A stretch of 64,000 bases of DNA, taken from contig CP126200.1 in NCBI GenBank assembly GCA_030272155.1, forward strand, positions 1,364,001 through 1,428,000, given 5' to 3'. The stretch's first letter is position 1. Each line of letters opens with the position of its first letter. The DNA is from Tetradesmus obliquus. Its lineage: Eukaryota; Chlorophyta; Chlorophyceae; Sphaeropleales; Scenedesmaceae. The notes beneath the pieces are model-generated. The model did not search any database and was not told the origin of the DNA. It saw only the letters and a program-made list of their open reading frames with translations. Both the position numbers and the translations under genes were made by a program. Of this stretch, positions 1 through 12,066 are shown in pieces.

Positions 1-1
1 G

Positions 2-1009
2 CAGCAGCAGCAGCAGCAGCAGCAGCTTGCGGCGTCTGTGGAGCAGCTAGTGCGGCAGCAGGTGCTGCCGCTGCTGTCGCACCCGCTGGCCCCGCTCGCA
101 GTGTGCCACCAGGCAGTTACACACGAGTTTGTGCGGCAGGCGCTGCTGCTGGGCTTAGCAGACGACTCTTGGGAGGCCGCAGCAGTGGAGGCTGTAGCAG
201 CCCACCAGGCGGCTGTAGCAGCCGCCAGCGCAGCAGCGGCGGCTGTCGTGATTGGCGGAGACGGCGCTGCTGATGCGGCCGGTCAGGTGCGGGGCGTGCT
301 GCGTCCGCTGGAAGTCTTCTTTCCGTTTGATCCATACCTGCTGCAGCGCAGCAGCAGGTCTTTGGAGCTGGGGCGGAGCTATACCTGCTTCTCGCATGGG
401 CAACCGCATGTGGCGGGTGATGCGGCGCTGGCAGCAGCAGCAGGGCAGCAGGCTGCTGCTGCTGCTGCTGCTGGTGGGGCAGATAGTGACGGCAGCGGCA
501 GCGAGAGTGACAGCGAGAGTGAGGAGGAAGGAGAGGAGGCTCTGCTGCAGCGTGCTGCTGCTGCCGCTGCTGCTGCTGCTGGATCTTCGCCGCGCGCGAA
601 TGGTGTGTCTGAAGACGATGAGGACAGCAGCAGCGGCAGCGGCAGCGAAGATGAAGCTGATGAGCCAGCAGCAGGTGCTGCAGCAGCGGCAGCTAGCGGC
701 AGGGGCCGGCAGCGGGGCGGCCTAGTGCCAGTTGGCTTTGCAGCAGCAGCAGCGCGGCGCCAGGCTGGGCTGGGCCTTTCAGGGCCGTCACCGCCTGCTG
801 ACATGATGGCAACATCACTTGTAGCTGCACCATATATGGCTGGCATGGGTATGGGTGGTATGGGCATTAGCTTTAGCCCTGGAGAGGCCGCCATGGCAGA
901 TCAGATCGGGGCGTCACCCGGGGTGTATGGGGTGTCACCGGGTATGGCGATGCCCATGTCATATACGTATGAGGGGGCGTACATGCAGAACCTGCCCGCA
1001 CGCAGCTAG
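2..1009 (+). CDS. RRN3: RNA polymerase I initiation factor RRN3 (TIF-IA), C-terminal part
   Basis: Last coding exon (partial at the window's left edge) of an RRN3-like factor, the protein that bridges RNA polymerase I to the promoter-bound factors of rRNA genes in the nucleolus. The frame is open from base 2 and begins in a CAG run coding polyglutamine, so the true start lies outside. The key evidence is the block VLRPLEVFFPFDPYLLQRSS near 295-355, which matches the conserved FFPFDPYLL(K/R)RS segment of eukaryotic RRN3. A low-complexity tail follows, with polyalanine and an acidic serine stretch (DSDGSGSESDSESEEE near 480-540) of the kind that is often phosphorylated, then a Met/Gly-rich C terminus ending in a TAG at 1007-1009. 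No TGTAA poly(A) signal is obvious in the next 900 bases. The family call rests mainly on this one conserved block. Confidence 0.78.
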   Translation, partial: QQQQQQQQLAASVEQLVRQQVLPLLSHPLAPLAVCHQAVTHEFVRQALLLGLADDSWEAAAVEAVAAHQAAVAAASAAAAAVVIGGDGAADAAGQVRGVLRPLEVFFPFDPYLLQRSSRSLELGRSYTCFSHGQPHVAGDAALAAAAGQQAAAAAAAGGADSDGSGSESDSESEEEGEEALLQRAAAAAAAAAGSSPRANGVSEDDEDSSSGSGSEDEADEPAAGAAAAAASGRGRQRGGLVPVGFAAAAARRQAGLGLSGPSPPADMMATSLVAAPYMAGMGMGGMGISFSPGEAAMADQIGASPGVYGVSPGMAMPMSYTYEGAYMQNLPARS

Positions 1010-1960
1010 TGTAGCTGCTGGCTGCATTGTGTTGCGTTGTGCCTTTGCGAAGCGTGCTTCATGCAACGCTTTACATTGCTGCGTGGGCCGTGAAGGCATG
1101 TGTGGCTTGTTATGCTGTGGGAGGAGTTTACTTGTAGGCGGTTTGGTCAGCAGTAGGTGAGCGGCAGCAGGTTGAGGTAGCGTAGGCATCAGAGTGTGAG
1201 TGGCGGGTAGCCAGGAGTAGCTTGGTAGCAGCACTAGTGCAGGGTGCATCTGGGGAGCATGGTTTGTGAGGTGCTGCGTGCCATGCAGCAGAGTCTGCGG
1301 TGATCATATCAGGTTGGCAGCGTATTAGATGCTGGCTGTGCGTGGTGTGAGGCATAGTGCTGTTCAGCTGTGTTAGTGTGCAGGTTGGACGCTTGTAGGC
1401 AATGCTGGCATGTTGCTGTGCTGCAAGAAACTGCAAGCAGCAGCACTTTGCGTAGCCATCCAGCTGCAGCATGCAAGGGTCATCAGATGTGGCATGGCAG
1501 CCAGCACCGTTTTTGATGGAGCAAATTGATTGATCAACGGCGATTGCTTGCAGTTGAGTTCTGCTGATAAGCACTTGCGATTGGACCCCGCATGCAGGGT
1601 GCTGGGGCAGTCAGTGCTGCTGTTGCCCGGCCACGCGGGGCGATGCCCAGCCAGTTCTGCAATGATGAGCTGCTGTACAGCCCGTAGTTTTATGTGAGTA
1701 GTAATTCTTATAATGATTTTTGGGCTGATCGAACTGTAGAGCGTGTGCTTGGTCATTACGCTCGGCACGTACCTTCTCATATGAGTGGGGCTGTTAGATG
1801 GCGTCCCTGCCTGCACCTTATCGGTCGAACTGCCTAATCAATTATGGCTTTGTCTTTCAACTCCAGGTCGACAACACGTACATGAATAGAACACGCTTTT
1901 TGTGCCTGCGAGGAGCAATTACATTCCGGAACAGAATTGCAGACAATCAGCTGGACAGAC
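1010..1960. other. 3' UTR / intergenic region between RRN3 and the MFS gene
   Basis: No gene is supported here. It should hold the 3' UTR of RRN3 and the promoter and 5' UTR of the MFS gene, which starts at 1961. Short open frames on both strands are rich in Cys/His/Ala and match nothing I recognise. Confidence 0.5.
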
Positions 1961-4554
1961 ATGGCAGATTCCAACAACAATGCCATTACAGTAATCAAGG
2001 ACATTGATGACGGCAATTTGCGGATCCTGGAGCGGGCATGCAGCAAGCTGGACAAGTGAGCTCATCTGCTGCAGCTGCCAGCAATGCCTGGCAATAAACA
2101 GCAACCAAAGCCTCCATATTCTGCTGACGCAGCATCATCAGCTTGTGTGTTCCGGCTCCTGCAGGATTCGCAGATGTGCCCTGCGCTCCTCTCATTATCT
2201 GCCATCGCCATCAGCAATTGCTGTTGTCGCAACAGTGGCTCCAGCATGATGATCAACGCCTCCGCACAGTGCCATCTTGTCCTGCAGGACAACAACAGTG
2301 TTCCATGCCCACCACCATGATGTCAATGGCCTTATGCACACCTGATTATTTTTCCCTCAGCAGAGCTTGTCGTTTGCCAGCTGAGTAACATGCATATGCA
2401 TGTCTCTTCTGCTGCAGGGTGCTGCTGCCCTTCTGCTTCCTGTTCTCCATCATCGCATCCATAGACAGGGCCAACCTGGGCTTCGCCAGCATTGACCTGA
2501 CAGCAGAAATAGGACTCTCCCCACAGGACTATGGCCTAGGTGCTGGCATATTCTTCCTGTCCTACAGCCTGTTCCAGGTGAGCGAAAAGTTCAGCTCAGG
2601 CATATAGGGGGGCTTCTGGACCAGCATTGCTTGCAGGTGAACGGTTCTGCAATTACCATGCTTAAAACTGTCATACAGCATATGCAAGTAATGCAGCAGC
2701 CAGCATCGCACCAGCAGCATCAGCAAACAAACTACTGCTGCTGCTGAGGAGTGCCCAGCAGCATACGTAGCCCGTGATTGTGGTGCTGCTGACGTAAAGG
2801 CAGCTGCCAGCTCGACAGTGACTCATAGTGATGACTTGCAGCTGCTGTGCCAAGATGTACACCAGGCCAACAGCAGAAATCACAGCAGCTGCACTACTAC
2901 ATGCATTGCGGCTGCTGACGTTGACCATCGTGGACACACCGGCGCTTGTTGCTGACATTCCTTCTGATGCCTGTGCTGCTGCTGCTGCTTGTGCCGGCCA
3001 GGTGCCATGCAACATCCTGTTCCTCTTCGCAGGAGGCCCGGTACTGCTGGGCGTCATTGCCATTGCGTGGGGTGTGGCAGCAGCAGCACAGGCAGCCATC
3101 AATGGCAGGACCTCCTTCCTGCTGGTGCGGCTGTTCCTGGGGGTGGCAGAGGCTGGCACTGTGCCAGGTGCGCTGACATACTACCGTCAGTATTGCCCCT
3201 TTGGCTGGCCCTCACTTGTCTAGCGTGTCTAACTGAACATGTGTAATGTTTTGAGTGAATCTGTTGACTGAGTAATGGATGCGTCAGCTGCCTTTCATGT
3301 ACTGCATGCAGCAGCACCGCTGGTGCATGCACCGCCACCCAGCAACCACCCATATCATGACCCCAGCAACCAGCTTGCACCTGCAAGATATGGGAACCCC
3401 TGAACACATGCTGCTGCTGCTGCTGCTGTGCTGCAGGCATCTGGGCTTACCTAGCTCACATGTACCCCACAAGCCACCTGACGCTGCCCACAACATACTA
3501 CATGGCTGGCATCACTGCAGCACAGGCTCTAGGAGCCCCACTGGCTGCAGGACTGCTGTCTCTGCATGGAGTGGCGGGCTTATCAGGCTGGCGGTGGCTG
3601 TTTATAATAGAGGGCATTCCTTCAGTGCTTATGGGTATTGCTATCTTTGCGCTGCTGCCGAGGGATGCGGCACACTGCAAGTGGCTGTCAGCAGAAGAGC
3701 GTGCGTGCTTGCAGGAAACGATCGACACGCAGCACGCCGCGCAGCCGCCGGCGGCGGCCGCTTCCTGCAAGCAGCTTGCAGGAGACTTGCAGGAAAGCGG
3801 ACAGGCGGCTGCGTCACGGCCGACTATGCAGCAGATCGCCAGCGATTTTGCAGCAGCCCTGAGGAACAGAATAGTTTGGTGTGCCAGCTTCTGGCGGTTC
3901 CTGTATGTGCTGACATTGAATTCTTTGATATATTTCACACCCCTAATTGTGAATGCGCTTGCAAGCCCAGGGGGTCATGCTGGTGCTGCTGCTCACAGCA
4001 GCCCCAAGATAATGCTGCTGACGGCTGTCCCTTACTGTGCTGGCGTCGCCGCACACTTGCTGAATGCTTATCACTCAAAGAAAGTCAACGAGCGGCGGTA
4101 TCACATTGCTCTGCTGTGGCTCTGGGGTGGTGTGGTGATGTGCATAATGCCAGTCCCTTGGATGCATGCAGCGCCGCATGCAGCATTTGCGTTACTGGTG
4201 CTGTCTTGTATCGGTGTGATGGGATGCGATGGCATCGACATCAGTTTTATAATGGGCTTGCTGAAAGGAATGCATCCCAATCAGCGAGTGCTTGGCATGG
4301 CTTGGATGAATACATTGGCCAACATAGGAGGGTTTACAGGGGCGTATCTGCTAGGGTTTTTGAAGGGCACTACGGGCGACTATTATGCTGGGTGCTGGCT
4401 GATGGGTGGAGCTGTGCTGCTGGCAGCTGCGTGTGTGGCGACAGTGCCACAGGCATGGGGGAGCGTGGCGAAAGCAGGCAGCAGCGGTGGCAGCTGCAGT
4501 GAAAGCAGCTCTGGCAGCAAAGTTGTGCAGGACACTGTCTTGCTTGCTGTATGA
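1961..4554 (+). CDS. Major facilitator superfamily transporter, anion:cation symporter (ACS) type
   Basis: Four exons, 1961-2055, 2418-2577, 3002-3167 and 3437-4554, join in phase to 512 residues with GT..AG introns. The ATG at 1961 is the first in frame before the segment that runs into transmembrane helix 1. Family marks include DRANLGFAS after helix 1, the helix-2 stretch ending SYSLFQ, RLFLGVAEAGTVPG, and GWRWLFIIEGIPS after helix 5. These are typical of ACS-family carriers, which move organic anions such as hexuronates, phthalate, tartrate or nicotinate, or inorganic phosphate in plants. About 12 membrane helices are expected. The central cytosolic loop carries an Ala/Gln-rich insertion near 3720-3830. 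The substrate cannot be told from sequence. Unlike most genes here, its introns show no obvious copies of its own exons. Confidence 0.88.
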
Positions 4555-4797
4555 AGCAGCAGTCGTAGCGTCACGACATGTCGCACCCTGCGTTGCTTAC
4601 CATTGCAATTTGCAATGCAGCAGCACGGTAATTACCGCCTTTATCAAGACAAAGCACAGATCTGTTCTAGAACAGCATGGTCTTGCCTGTGTTGTTTGCT
4701 ATGATCTGCCGCACGGCAGCCGGTGATGCGAGCTGTTATGCAGTTGGTGACAAGGCATCATCCCTTTGGGCGCCCAAATAAAGACTACTGCTCATGA

Positions 4798-4802
4798 TGT
4801 AA
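4798..4802 (+). terminator. Poly(A) signal TGTAA of the MFS gene
   Basis: TGTAA, the usual chlorophyte polyadenylation element, lies 244 bases after the MFS stop codon. An AATAAA sits about 20 bases upstream (4778-4783). Confidence 0.45.
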
Positions 4803-5323
4803 GGCAGGCACTGTCAGCCACCAGCCACCTTGTTGCAAAAGTGCCAGCTGGACAGCGACTCGGTTGGGCAGCCGTTGGCAGCAGTCTGGCACGCGCCAAC
4901 ATCATGATTTGTATTACCAGAAAACACCCTTCAATCGACCCGTCGTTGGTCGATGCAGACTGACGGGGTGTTCTCGGTGGATGTCGGTGTGATGTTCAAC
5001 ATGAGCTGCATATGCCCAGTGTTAGCCTGCTGTCACAAGCCGGTGTGCGACTGCAGCTCGAGAGCACGTTCAAGCGCGCAATGCTGCATTCTGCTCGTGC
5101 TTCGACGCCTACTCTCGTTCGTCACCTGTTCTGCAGTGATACGTGTGTGCAGTGATATCACAAGGCCAGCATCCTTTGGCCAATTTCAATAAGTCACATA
5201 ATACGTTTTCCATGCGGTTTATGCCCGGCATCTCGGGATCGATCGATCGGTGAACCCACTCAACAGCAGCTTCGAGAGCAGCAGCAGGACACCTCGCCTG
5301 TGCCAACGCAGCTGCACACAATT
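4803..5323. other. Intergenic region upstream of the CHID1-like gene
   Basis: No coding feature is supported. The region should hold the promoter and 5' UTR of the CHID1-like gene starting at 5324. Confidence 0.45.
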
Positions 5324-7718
5324 ATGCATCGCCCTTGGCTATTCCCAATACTTCTGGCTGTAATAGCAGCATCAGCCGTGCATGCATCGACTGAGGGTGA
5401 GCAAGCGATGAGATCAAGCAGCAGCTCCTGCTGCTGCAGCAGCTGCCTTAGCTGCTGCTCTTTTTGCTTGTCTGCCTGTTTCAGCCAGGCTGCACCCCTG
5501 CATCTGTACTGTGCAACACAGATATCAATGATGTGCGTAGATGCTTGTCCTGGGTTTGGCACTCGTGCAGTTGGCGCCGCCTTGTAACTGCCACTGCTGT
5601 TGCGCTGCTGCTTCTGCTGCTCAATGGTTGACTCCTGCAGGTGGCCCAAGCAGCTACACAGCATTGGAGCGGGGACTGTTGGAGCATGAGATCACGGCAG
5701 AACTCCTTGTTGAGGTCAGCAGCAGCAGCAATAACAACAAGCAGCCGCAGAGGTTGAGCCGTTGCGGCATCTTTCGGTAATGCCACTGCAGTGCTTGTGC
5801 AGGCAGCTGCAGCATGCTAAGTGCGCAGGACACTGGTGTGCACTGGCAGGTGCTGAAGCAGAAGCAGAAGCAAAAGACAGGCGGCTAGTATGCATCCCGT
5901 GCGTGGCAAAGTATATCGTTTGAACTTGATATCCTGCAGGAGGGCAACAACTACCACAAGGCTGTGGGCCACAAGAACTTCCAGGGCACAGTGCTGGGCT
6001 ACGTGACTCCATGGTGGGCGGCAGCAGTGGCCTGTAGGAGCAGCAGCAGCAGCAGCAGTTGATGCTCTGCTGATCACGCCGACTTCCCCAACAGCACATG
6101 TTGAACCCAGCTACAGCAGCAGCAGCACCAGCACCGGCACCAATGCAACAGCGCCATAAGGCTTTTATTCATGTATGGTAACGAATGCACCGCGGTGCGC
6201 ATCTACCGCATGTTCAGCATGTTGTTCTGGTTGCCTGCTGCTGAGAGCACTGCATTTTTTCAACTCCTGCACCTGTTTCTTATGTGCAATGCTGATCAAG
6301 CTATGCTTGCTGGCGCAACATTCTGTTATGTGCAATGCTGATCAAGCTATGCTTGCTGGCGCAATACTCTAAATGCTTCTTGCAGGAACAACCACGGATA
6401 TGACGTCGCAAAGAAGTTCAGGGCAAAGTTCACACATGTGAGCAGCAGCGGCAGCAGCAGCAAAAGTGGCAACTTGGCAGCAATGCCACCACCAGCAGCA
6501 GCATCTGACATGCTTGGCGCTGACAGTCGGGCTTGTACATTGCGCATTCAAAACTTGACGGCGGACCGTGGTGGCTGGTCAGCCATTGTTCAATGCTGCA
6601 CATCTGCCCCTAGCGGCACTAGCTGCGTGCAAGAGCTGGTGACGATTCCACATTATTGCTGCTGCTGCTGCTGCTGCTGCTGTTTGCCCCTGTAGATCAG
6701 CCCTGTGTGGTACCAGCTGCGGGGCGGCGCGGAGGGCAGCGACAGCACTGAGCTCAGCCTGACAGGCGGGCATGATGTGGACAAGGGATGGATCAAGGAA
6801 GTGCGGGCACCAGTGGACAAGGTTAGCCTGGGAATGCATCTGCACGAATTTAATGCTGCACCTGCACAGTTCCTGTGTTTGTGTGTTGTGCATGCTGGCT
6901 GGATTGCAGACGGCAGGGCCAGTCACAACATGGGTGTGGGGTTTGCACCGCTGAGATTGTGGGCAGCGGTGCGCAGCTGGTGCTGACAGGCATGATGTGT
7001 CAAGGGCTGGACGGCGGAAGTGCGGGCGCCAGTTGATAATGTAGGCACTGAAAGGGAAGGGCAGGGTGCATTGCTTTGTCTGTGCTCCATGGGTCGTTGT
7101 GGCGTGCTGGTGCATTGCTTTGTCTGTGCTCCATGGGTCGTTGTGGGGTGCTGGTGCATTGCTTTGTCTGTGCCTCATGGGTCGTTGTGGGGTGCTGGTG
7201 CACCACCTGCACAGTTGTCAAAGTGTGTAGGTCAAGCCAAGCCGTGTGGGCAGCAGCTGTTTGCTAGAAGGGCTGTTCACAGAGCCTGCTGTGTTCGTGC
7301 TGTGTGCTGTGCACTGCTGTGCTGCAGGCTGCTGACTGTGCAGGTGGTGCAGATGAACTCCACCAGGCACCGTTATGTGATGTTATGTGCGACGATTTTC
7401 AGGATGAGATTTGGTAGTTCCTTTCTTTTCAAAGGACTGGTCTGGTTTGCTGTTTTTTCTCTCTCTGCCCAATGAGCCTGTCATTGGCTCCCCAACGGGC
7501 GAGGTTACTCTTGTAACATCAAAAATGTGTGGTGACGAGGCCAGCAACACCAATGTAGCTTGCACCGCCATCCCGCTGTACTCAAAGTCACTAGTTGCAC
7601 TTCACATGCTGTGGTCGCCTTGTGCTGTGCTGTGCTGCAGGCTGCTGACTGTGCCGATGGCGATGAGGCCAGCAAGACTTGTGCGGCAAACCTCGACACA
7701 CCACAGGTGAGCCTGATG

Positions 7719-7781
<63 letters not shown>

Positions 7782-9421
7782 CAGCTATCCTGTATGTGAC
7801 ATGCCGTCAGCTCTGCTAAGTGGTTGCGCTTGCATTGCTGGGATAATCATGTCATGCACATCCGTTCAACTCTAGGTGCAAGGCAAGGCGCTGATGGCCA
7901 TGCTGCAGCGGCTGCACATCCCTCAAGCTCGCCTGCAGCAAAACAAACCCGGCCCTTGTTCTATGGGTTCCTGTCACATCAACAAAAACTTGCAGCCGCC
8001 AGTGCTCACATCGCTGCTCGTGCCCCATGCGGCTGACTCACCGCCAGTAATATTGTGTTGTGTTGTTTTCTCCTTGTCTTGCAAATGCAGGCCCCGCTGA
8101 TCGTGCCGTGTGTGCTTGCTGAGGTGCAAGGCAAGGCGCTGACGGCCATGCTGCAGCAGCTGCACATCTCACAAGCTCGCCTGCAGCGAAACACGCCTCC
8201 CTCTCTTTCTGTGTATTTTTGCCACATCGACGCAATGGTAGTTGCCGTCACTGCTCGCACCACTGATCGTGCTCCTTGCCACTGACACACAGAGGTTTTT
8301 CCTTGTTTACCCTTTCTCTGATCGCAGGCCCCGCTGATCGTGCCGCGTGTGCTGGCTGAGGTGCAAGGCAAGGCGCTGATGGCTATGCTGCAGCAGCCGG
8401 GAGATGCGCTTGCACTGCTGGTGGATGAAGTGGAGAAGCACGGCTTCGACGGCCTGGTGAGTATGGCAGCGGGGTTTTATGTTGTGCTTGAAAACTGGGG
8501 TTCGAACCACTGAGTTCAGCAGTGGTGAGGTTGTGCTGCTGGTGGACGAGGTGGGGAAGCACGGCTTTGATGGACTGGTGGGTTTAAACAGTCAACTATG
8601 GCAGTGGGTTTTGGTGTTGGGTATCAGCCTTGGGATGGCACTGCTGGTGGACGAGGTTGAGAAGCACGGCTTCGACGGCCTGGTGAGTATGGCAGCGGGG
8701 TTTTATGTTGTCGGTGAAAACTGGGGTTCAGCAATGGGGTCAAGTGGTGGGGGTGTGCTGCTGGTTGATGAGGTGGAAAAGCACGGCTTTGACGGCCTGG
8801 TGCATACGGCAGCTTGCAAGTATTCTTGTTTGATCACCGCTGGTGCCTGATGCAGCAGCTGTTCAACATGGTGGGTTAGCGGTGGGGTGCAGCAGGGGGG
8901 TTAGCAATGGGTTGCGCTGCTGGTGGATGAGGAGGAGAAGCGCTTTGACGGCTTGGTGGGTTTAGCCGCGGGGTTCAGCAGTGGAATTTGGCATGGCAAT
9001 GTATGCTGCCCCTGGCCAATTCGCACTACACAGGTTGACCTCTGCCTGACACCGATATCTGCATTCGGTTATGCAGGTGTTTGAGGCCTGGCAGGCGTGG
9101 ACGGCCATGGGCCTCTTCAACCACGCCGACGCAAAGGAAGCGGCGCTGGCCTTCGTTAAGAAGCTGGCAGCCAACCTGAGGGACAAGAACAAGGTAATTA
9201 TATGATACTTGCTCAGGGTTTGTGTTAATGATTTGTGCATGCATGTAGGGCAGCAGGCTGGCTTTTGTGGAAAAGTTGGCAGCCAACCTGAGGGACAAGA
9301 TCAAGGTAAGTGGGGCAAGCCCAACAAAGCAGTGCTGTGTTTTGGTTGTATCTTGGCCTTCATGCGGATTTCAGCAGTGAACGTGATGGACAAATGCAAA
9401 GTGGGCTTGCTTATACCTGTC

Positions 9422-9452
<31 letters not shown>

Positions 9453-9567
9453 CGCCGGAGATCCTGATCCTGCCCATCCCCCTTGTCAAGCCTTCCACCC
9501 CCCAAGCTCCCTCCACTAAACTTGAGGATCTGCTGAAGCTGAGTGATGACGTGGCAGGGGTTGATGT

Positions 9568-9625
<58 letters not shown>

Positions 9626-9995
9626 GCAGATCCTGATTCTGCCCATCTCTCCTGTCAAGCCACCCTCCTCTTAGGCTCCCTCTGCCAAGCTTGAAGATCT
9701 GCTGAAGCTGTCAGATCTAGTAACTCAAGTTCACTACTGCTGCTGCCGCTTCTGCAGATCCTGATCCTGCCCATCCCTCCTGTCAAGCCCTCGCAACCCC
9801 AAGCCCCTTCAGCCAAGCTTGAAGATCTGCTCAAACTGGGTGATGATGCGGCAGGGTTTGATGTTGCTGCTGCTGCTGCTGCTGCCGCAGATCCTGATTC
9901 TGCCCATTCCCCCTGTCAGGCCCTCCTCCCCCCAAGCGCCCTCCGCCAAGCTGGAAGATCTGCTAAAGCTGTCAGATTCAGTAACATCATATGCA

Positions 9996-10069
<74 letters not shown>

Positions 10070-12031
10070 GCAGATCCTGATCCTGCCCATCCCCCCTGTC
10101 AAGCCCTCGCAACCCCAAGCCCCTGCTGCTAAACTTGAAGATCTGCTGAAGCTGAGTGATGACGTGGCAGGGTTCAATGTTATGACATACGACTACAGCT
10201 ATGGCCGCGCGGGGCCCAATGGTCCGCTGCCTTGGCAGGAGGAGAACGCTCAGGAGATGATGGGGGATGAGCCCGACCCAGATGAACAAGAGAGCGACAG
10301 GGCCGGCAGTGAGTAACACATTCTGATGCCTGTGTTGACGCTGACGCTGCAGGCATCATGCTGCATTCATTATCAGCATTGGCTGATTACCCATAGCAAC
10401 TGTGGTTATTTTTTTCCAAAAAAGGATCAGTGAAGTGGCATGGTTGGCTGCAAACAGGAGAATGCTCAGGAGATGATGGGGGATGAGCCTGACCTTGATG
10501 AGGAGGAGAATGACAGGGCCGGCAGTGAGTGGCTTCCCCGAATCCCAGATCATGCATTGATTGAGATGGCAGTGGTGCAGCCCTTTTCAGACATTCCTTG
10601 GCCAGCTGAACGACCTGTTTTCTGCTTCTGCTGCTGTGCCACACCTCTGTAGGCTGCTGTTGCACAACTGTGCGCCCTGCTGCTGTGCAACACCTGCAGT
10701 CTTGCTCGCATAATCTCTTGGGCATCAGCTTCTTTGGTATGCCATGGCTTGATGAAACAAACATGATGAATCAACCTGTGCTGCTGCGTACACCCCTTCT
10801 CTGCTGCAGTCGCGCCTTCCACGATCCTGCTAGGCATCAACTTCTTCGGCGTCGACTTTGTCAGGCCAGAAAAGGACAAGAAGGCAGAGCCCAAGCGCGT
10901 CCCCATTCTGGCGAGGGACTTTTTGGAGATCATGAACAAGATGCAGCCCAAGCTAGCATGGGATGTGGAGAGCTCTGAGCACATGTTCAAATACAAGGTG
11001 TGCTCCTGCTGCTTCTTACTGATCGCTTGGTTTCTGATATCATCATCATGTTACCCATCAAGCCATAGCATCAACGCCATCGGCCCCGCGCCCCCCAAAA
11101 AATTCTTGGTTTCTGGTATGTGCATGCTGCTGGATGGAGCATTGTAACCAGGCGAGGACGGCGCAGCCACGATCACGTGTCATATGTCAATGACTGTAAG
11201 GGGTTCAGGTTGTGCAGAACTTTTATCTGGCAGGTGAGTCTTGACAAGATGCAGCCCAAGCTGGCCTGGGATGTGGAGAGCTCCGAGCACATGTTCAGGT
11301 ACAAGGTGCGCTGCTGCTGCCGCTGTTCTCGCTGAACGCTTGGTATCTTGTGTATGCATGCTGCTGGGATGGAGCATTGTAACCACTGGTCCCCGCTTGG
11401 CAAGCGGGGACGGCGCAGCCACATTACATGTCGGAGGACTGTAAGGGTTTGAGGTTGCGCTCAAGTTGAATCTGGCGATGGAATCTTCTCATTGTGCAGC
11501 CCAAGCTGGCCTGGGATGCAGAGAGCTCAGAGCACATGTTCAATTACAAAGTGTGCTGCTGCTGCGTGTTACATGTACCAGCAGCTGGGGTGAGTTTGGG
11601 TGCTGCACCACAAAGGTGCCGCCTAATTGGGCTTGTAGGTACGGTGCATGGCAGGGAAGGTGTCTGGTGATGCTGAAGCACAATACAGCACGCACTTGCT
11701 GCTTGGCAGTGATGTGCAGCAGCACTGTGACCTAGCAGGATTGCTGAAGCAGGCAACAGCAGAATTGTCTGACCTCCGGCATCCACGTGGAGTCCCAGCC
11801 AACCGCCCACGCCATAGGAGCACCGCAACGGCTGTTGAGTGTGTTACAGTCACTCAGCTTCAACTCAATCTGCCACTTCTGCTTACTGTGCTGTCCTCTC
11901 TTTGCTATACTGCAGTACGGCAACCAGCGCCACACGGTGTACTTTCCCACCCCTGCTAGCGTGGCTGCACGGGTGGACAAGGCCAGCGAGCTTGTTTCTC
12001 TTGTTGCTCATCCCACTCAATTGCCTGCCCA

Positions 12032-12066
<35 letters not shown>

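Noticed and set aside
3031-3033. AG at 3031-3032 as acceptor for MFS exon 3
   Set aside because: Using the AG at 3000-3001 gives VPCNILFLFAGGP directly after SYSLFQ in the right phase, which matches the family. The later AG would drop this.
8490-8520. GGTTCGAACC resembling a tRNA B box
   Set aside because: No cloverleaf or A box can be built around it; it is part of a decayed CHID1 intron copy.
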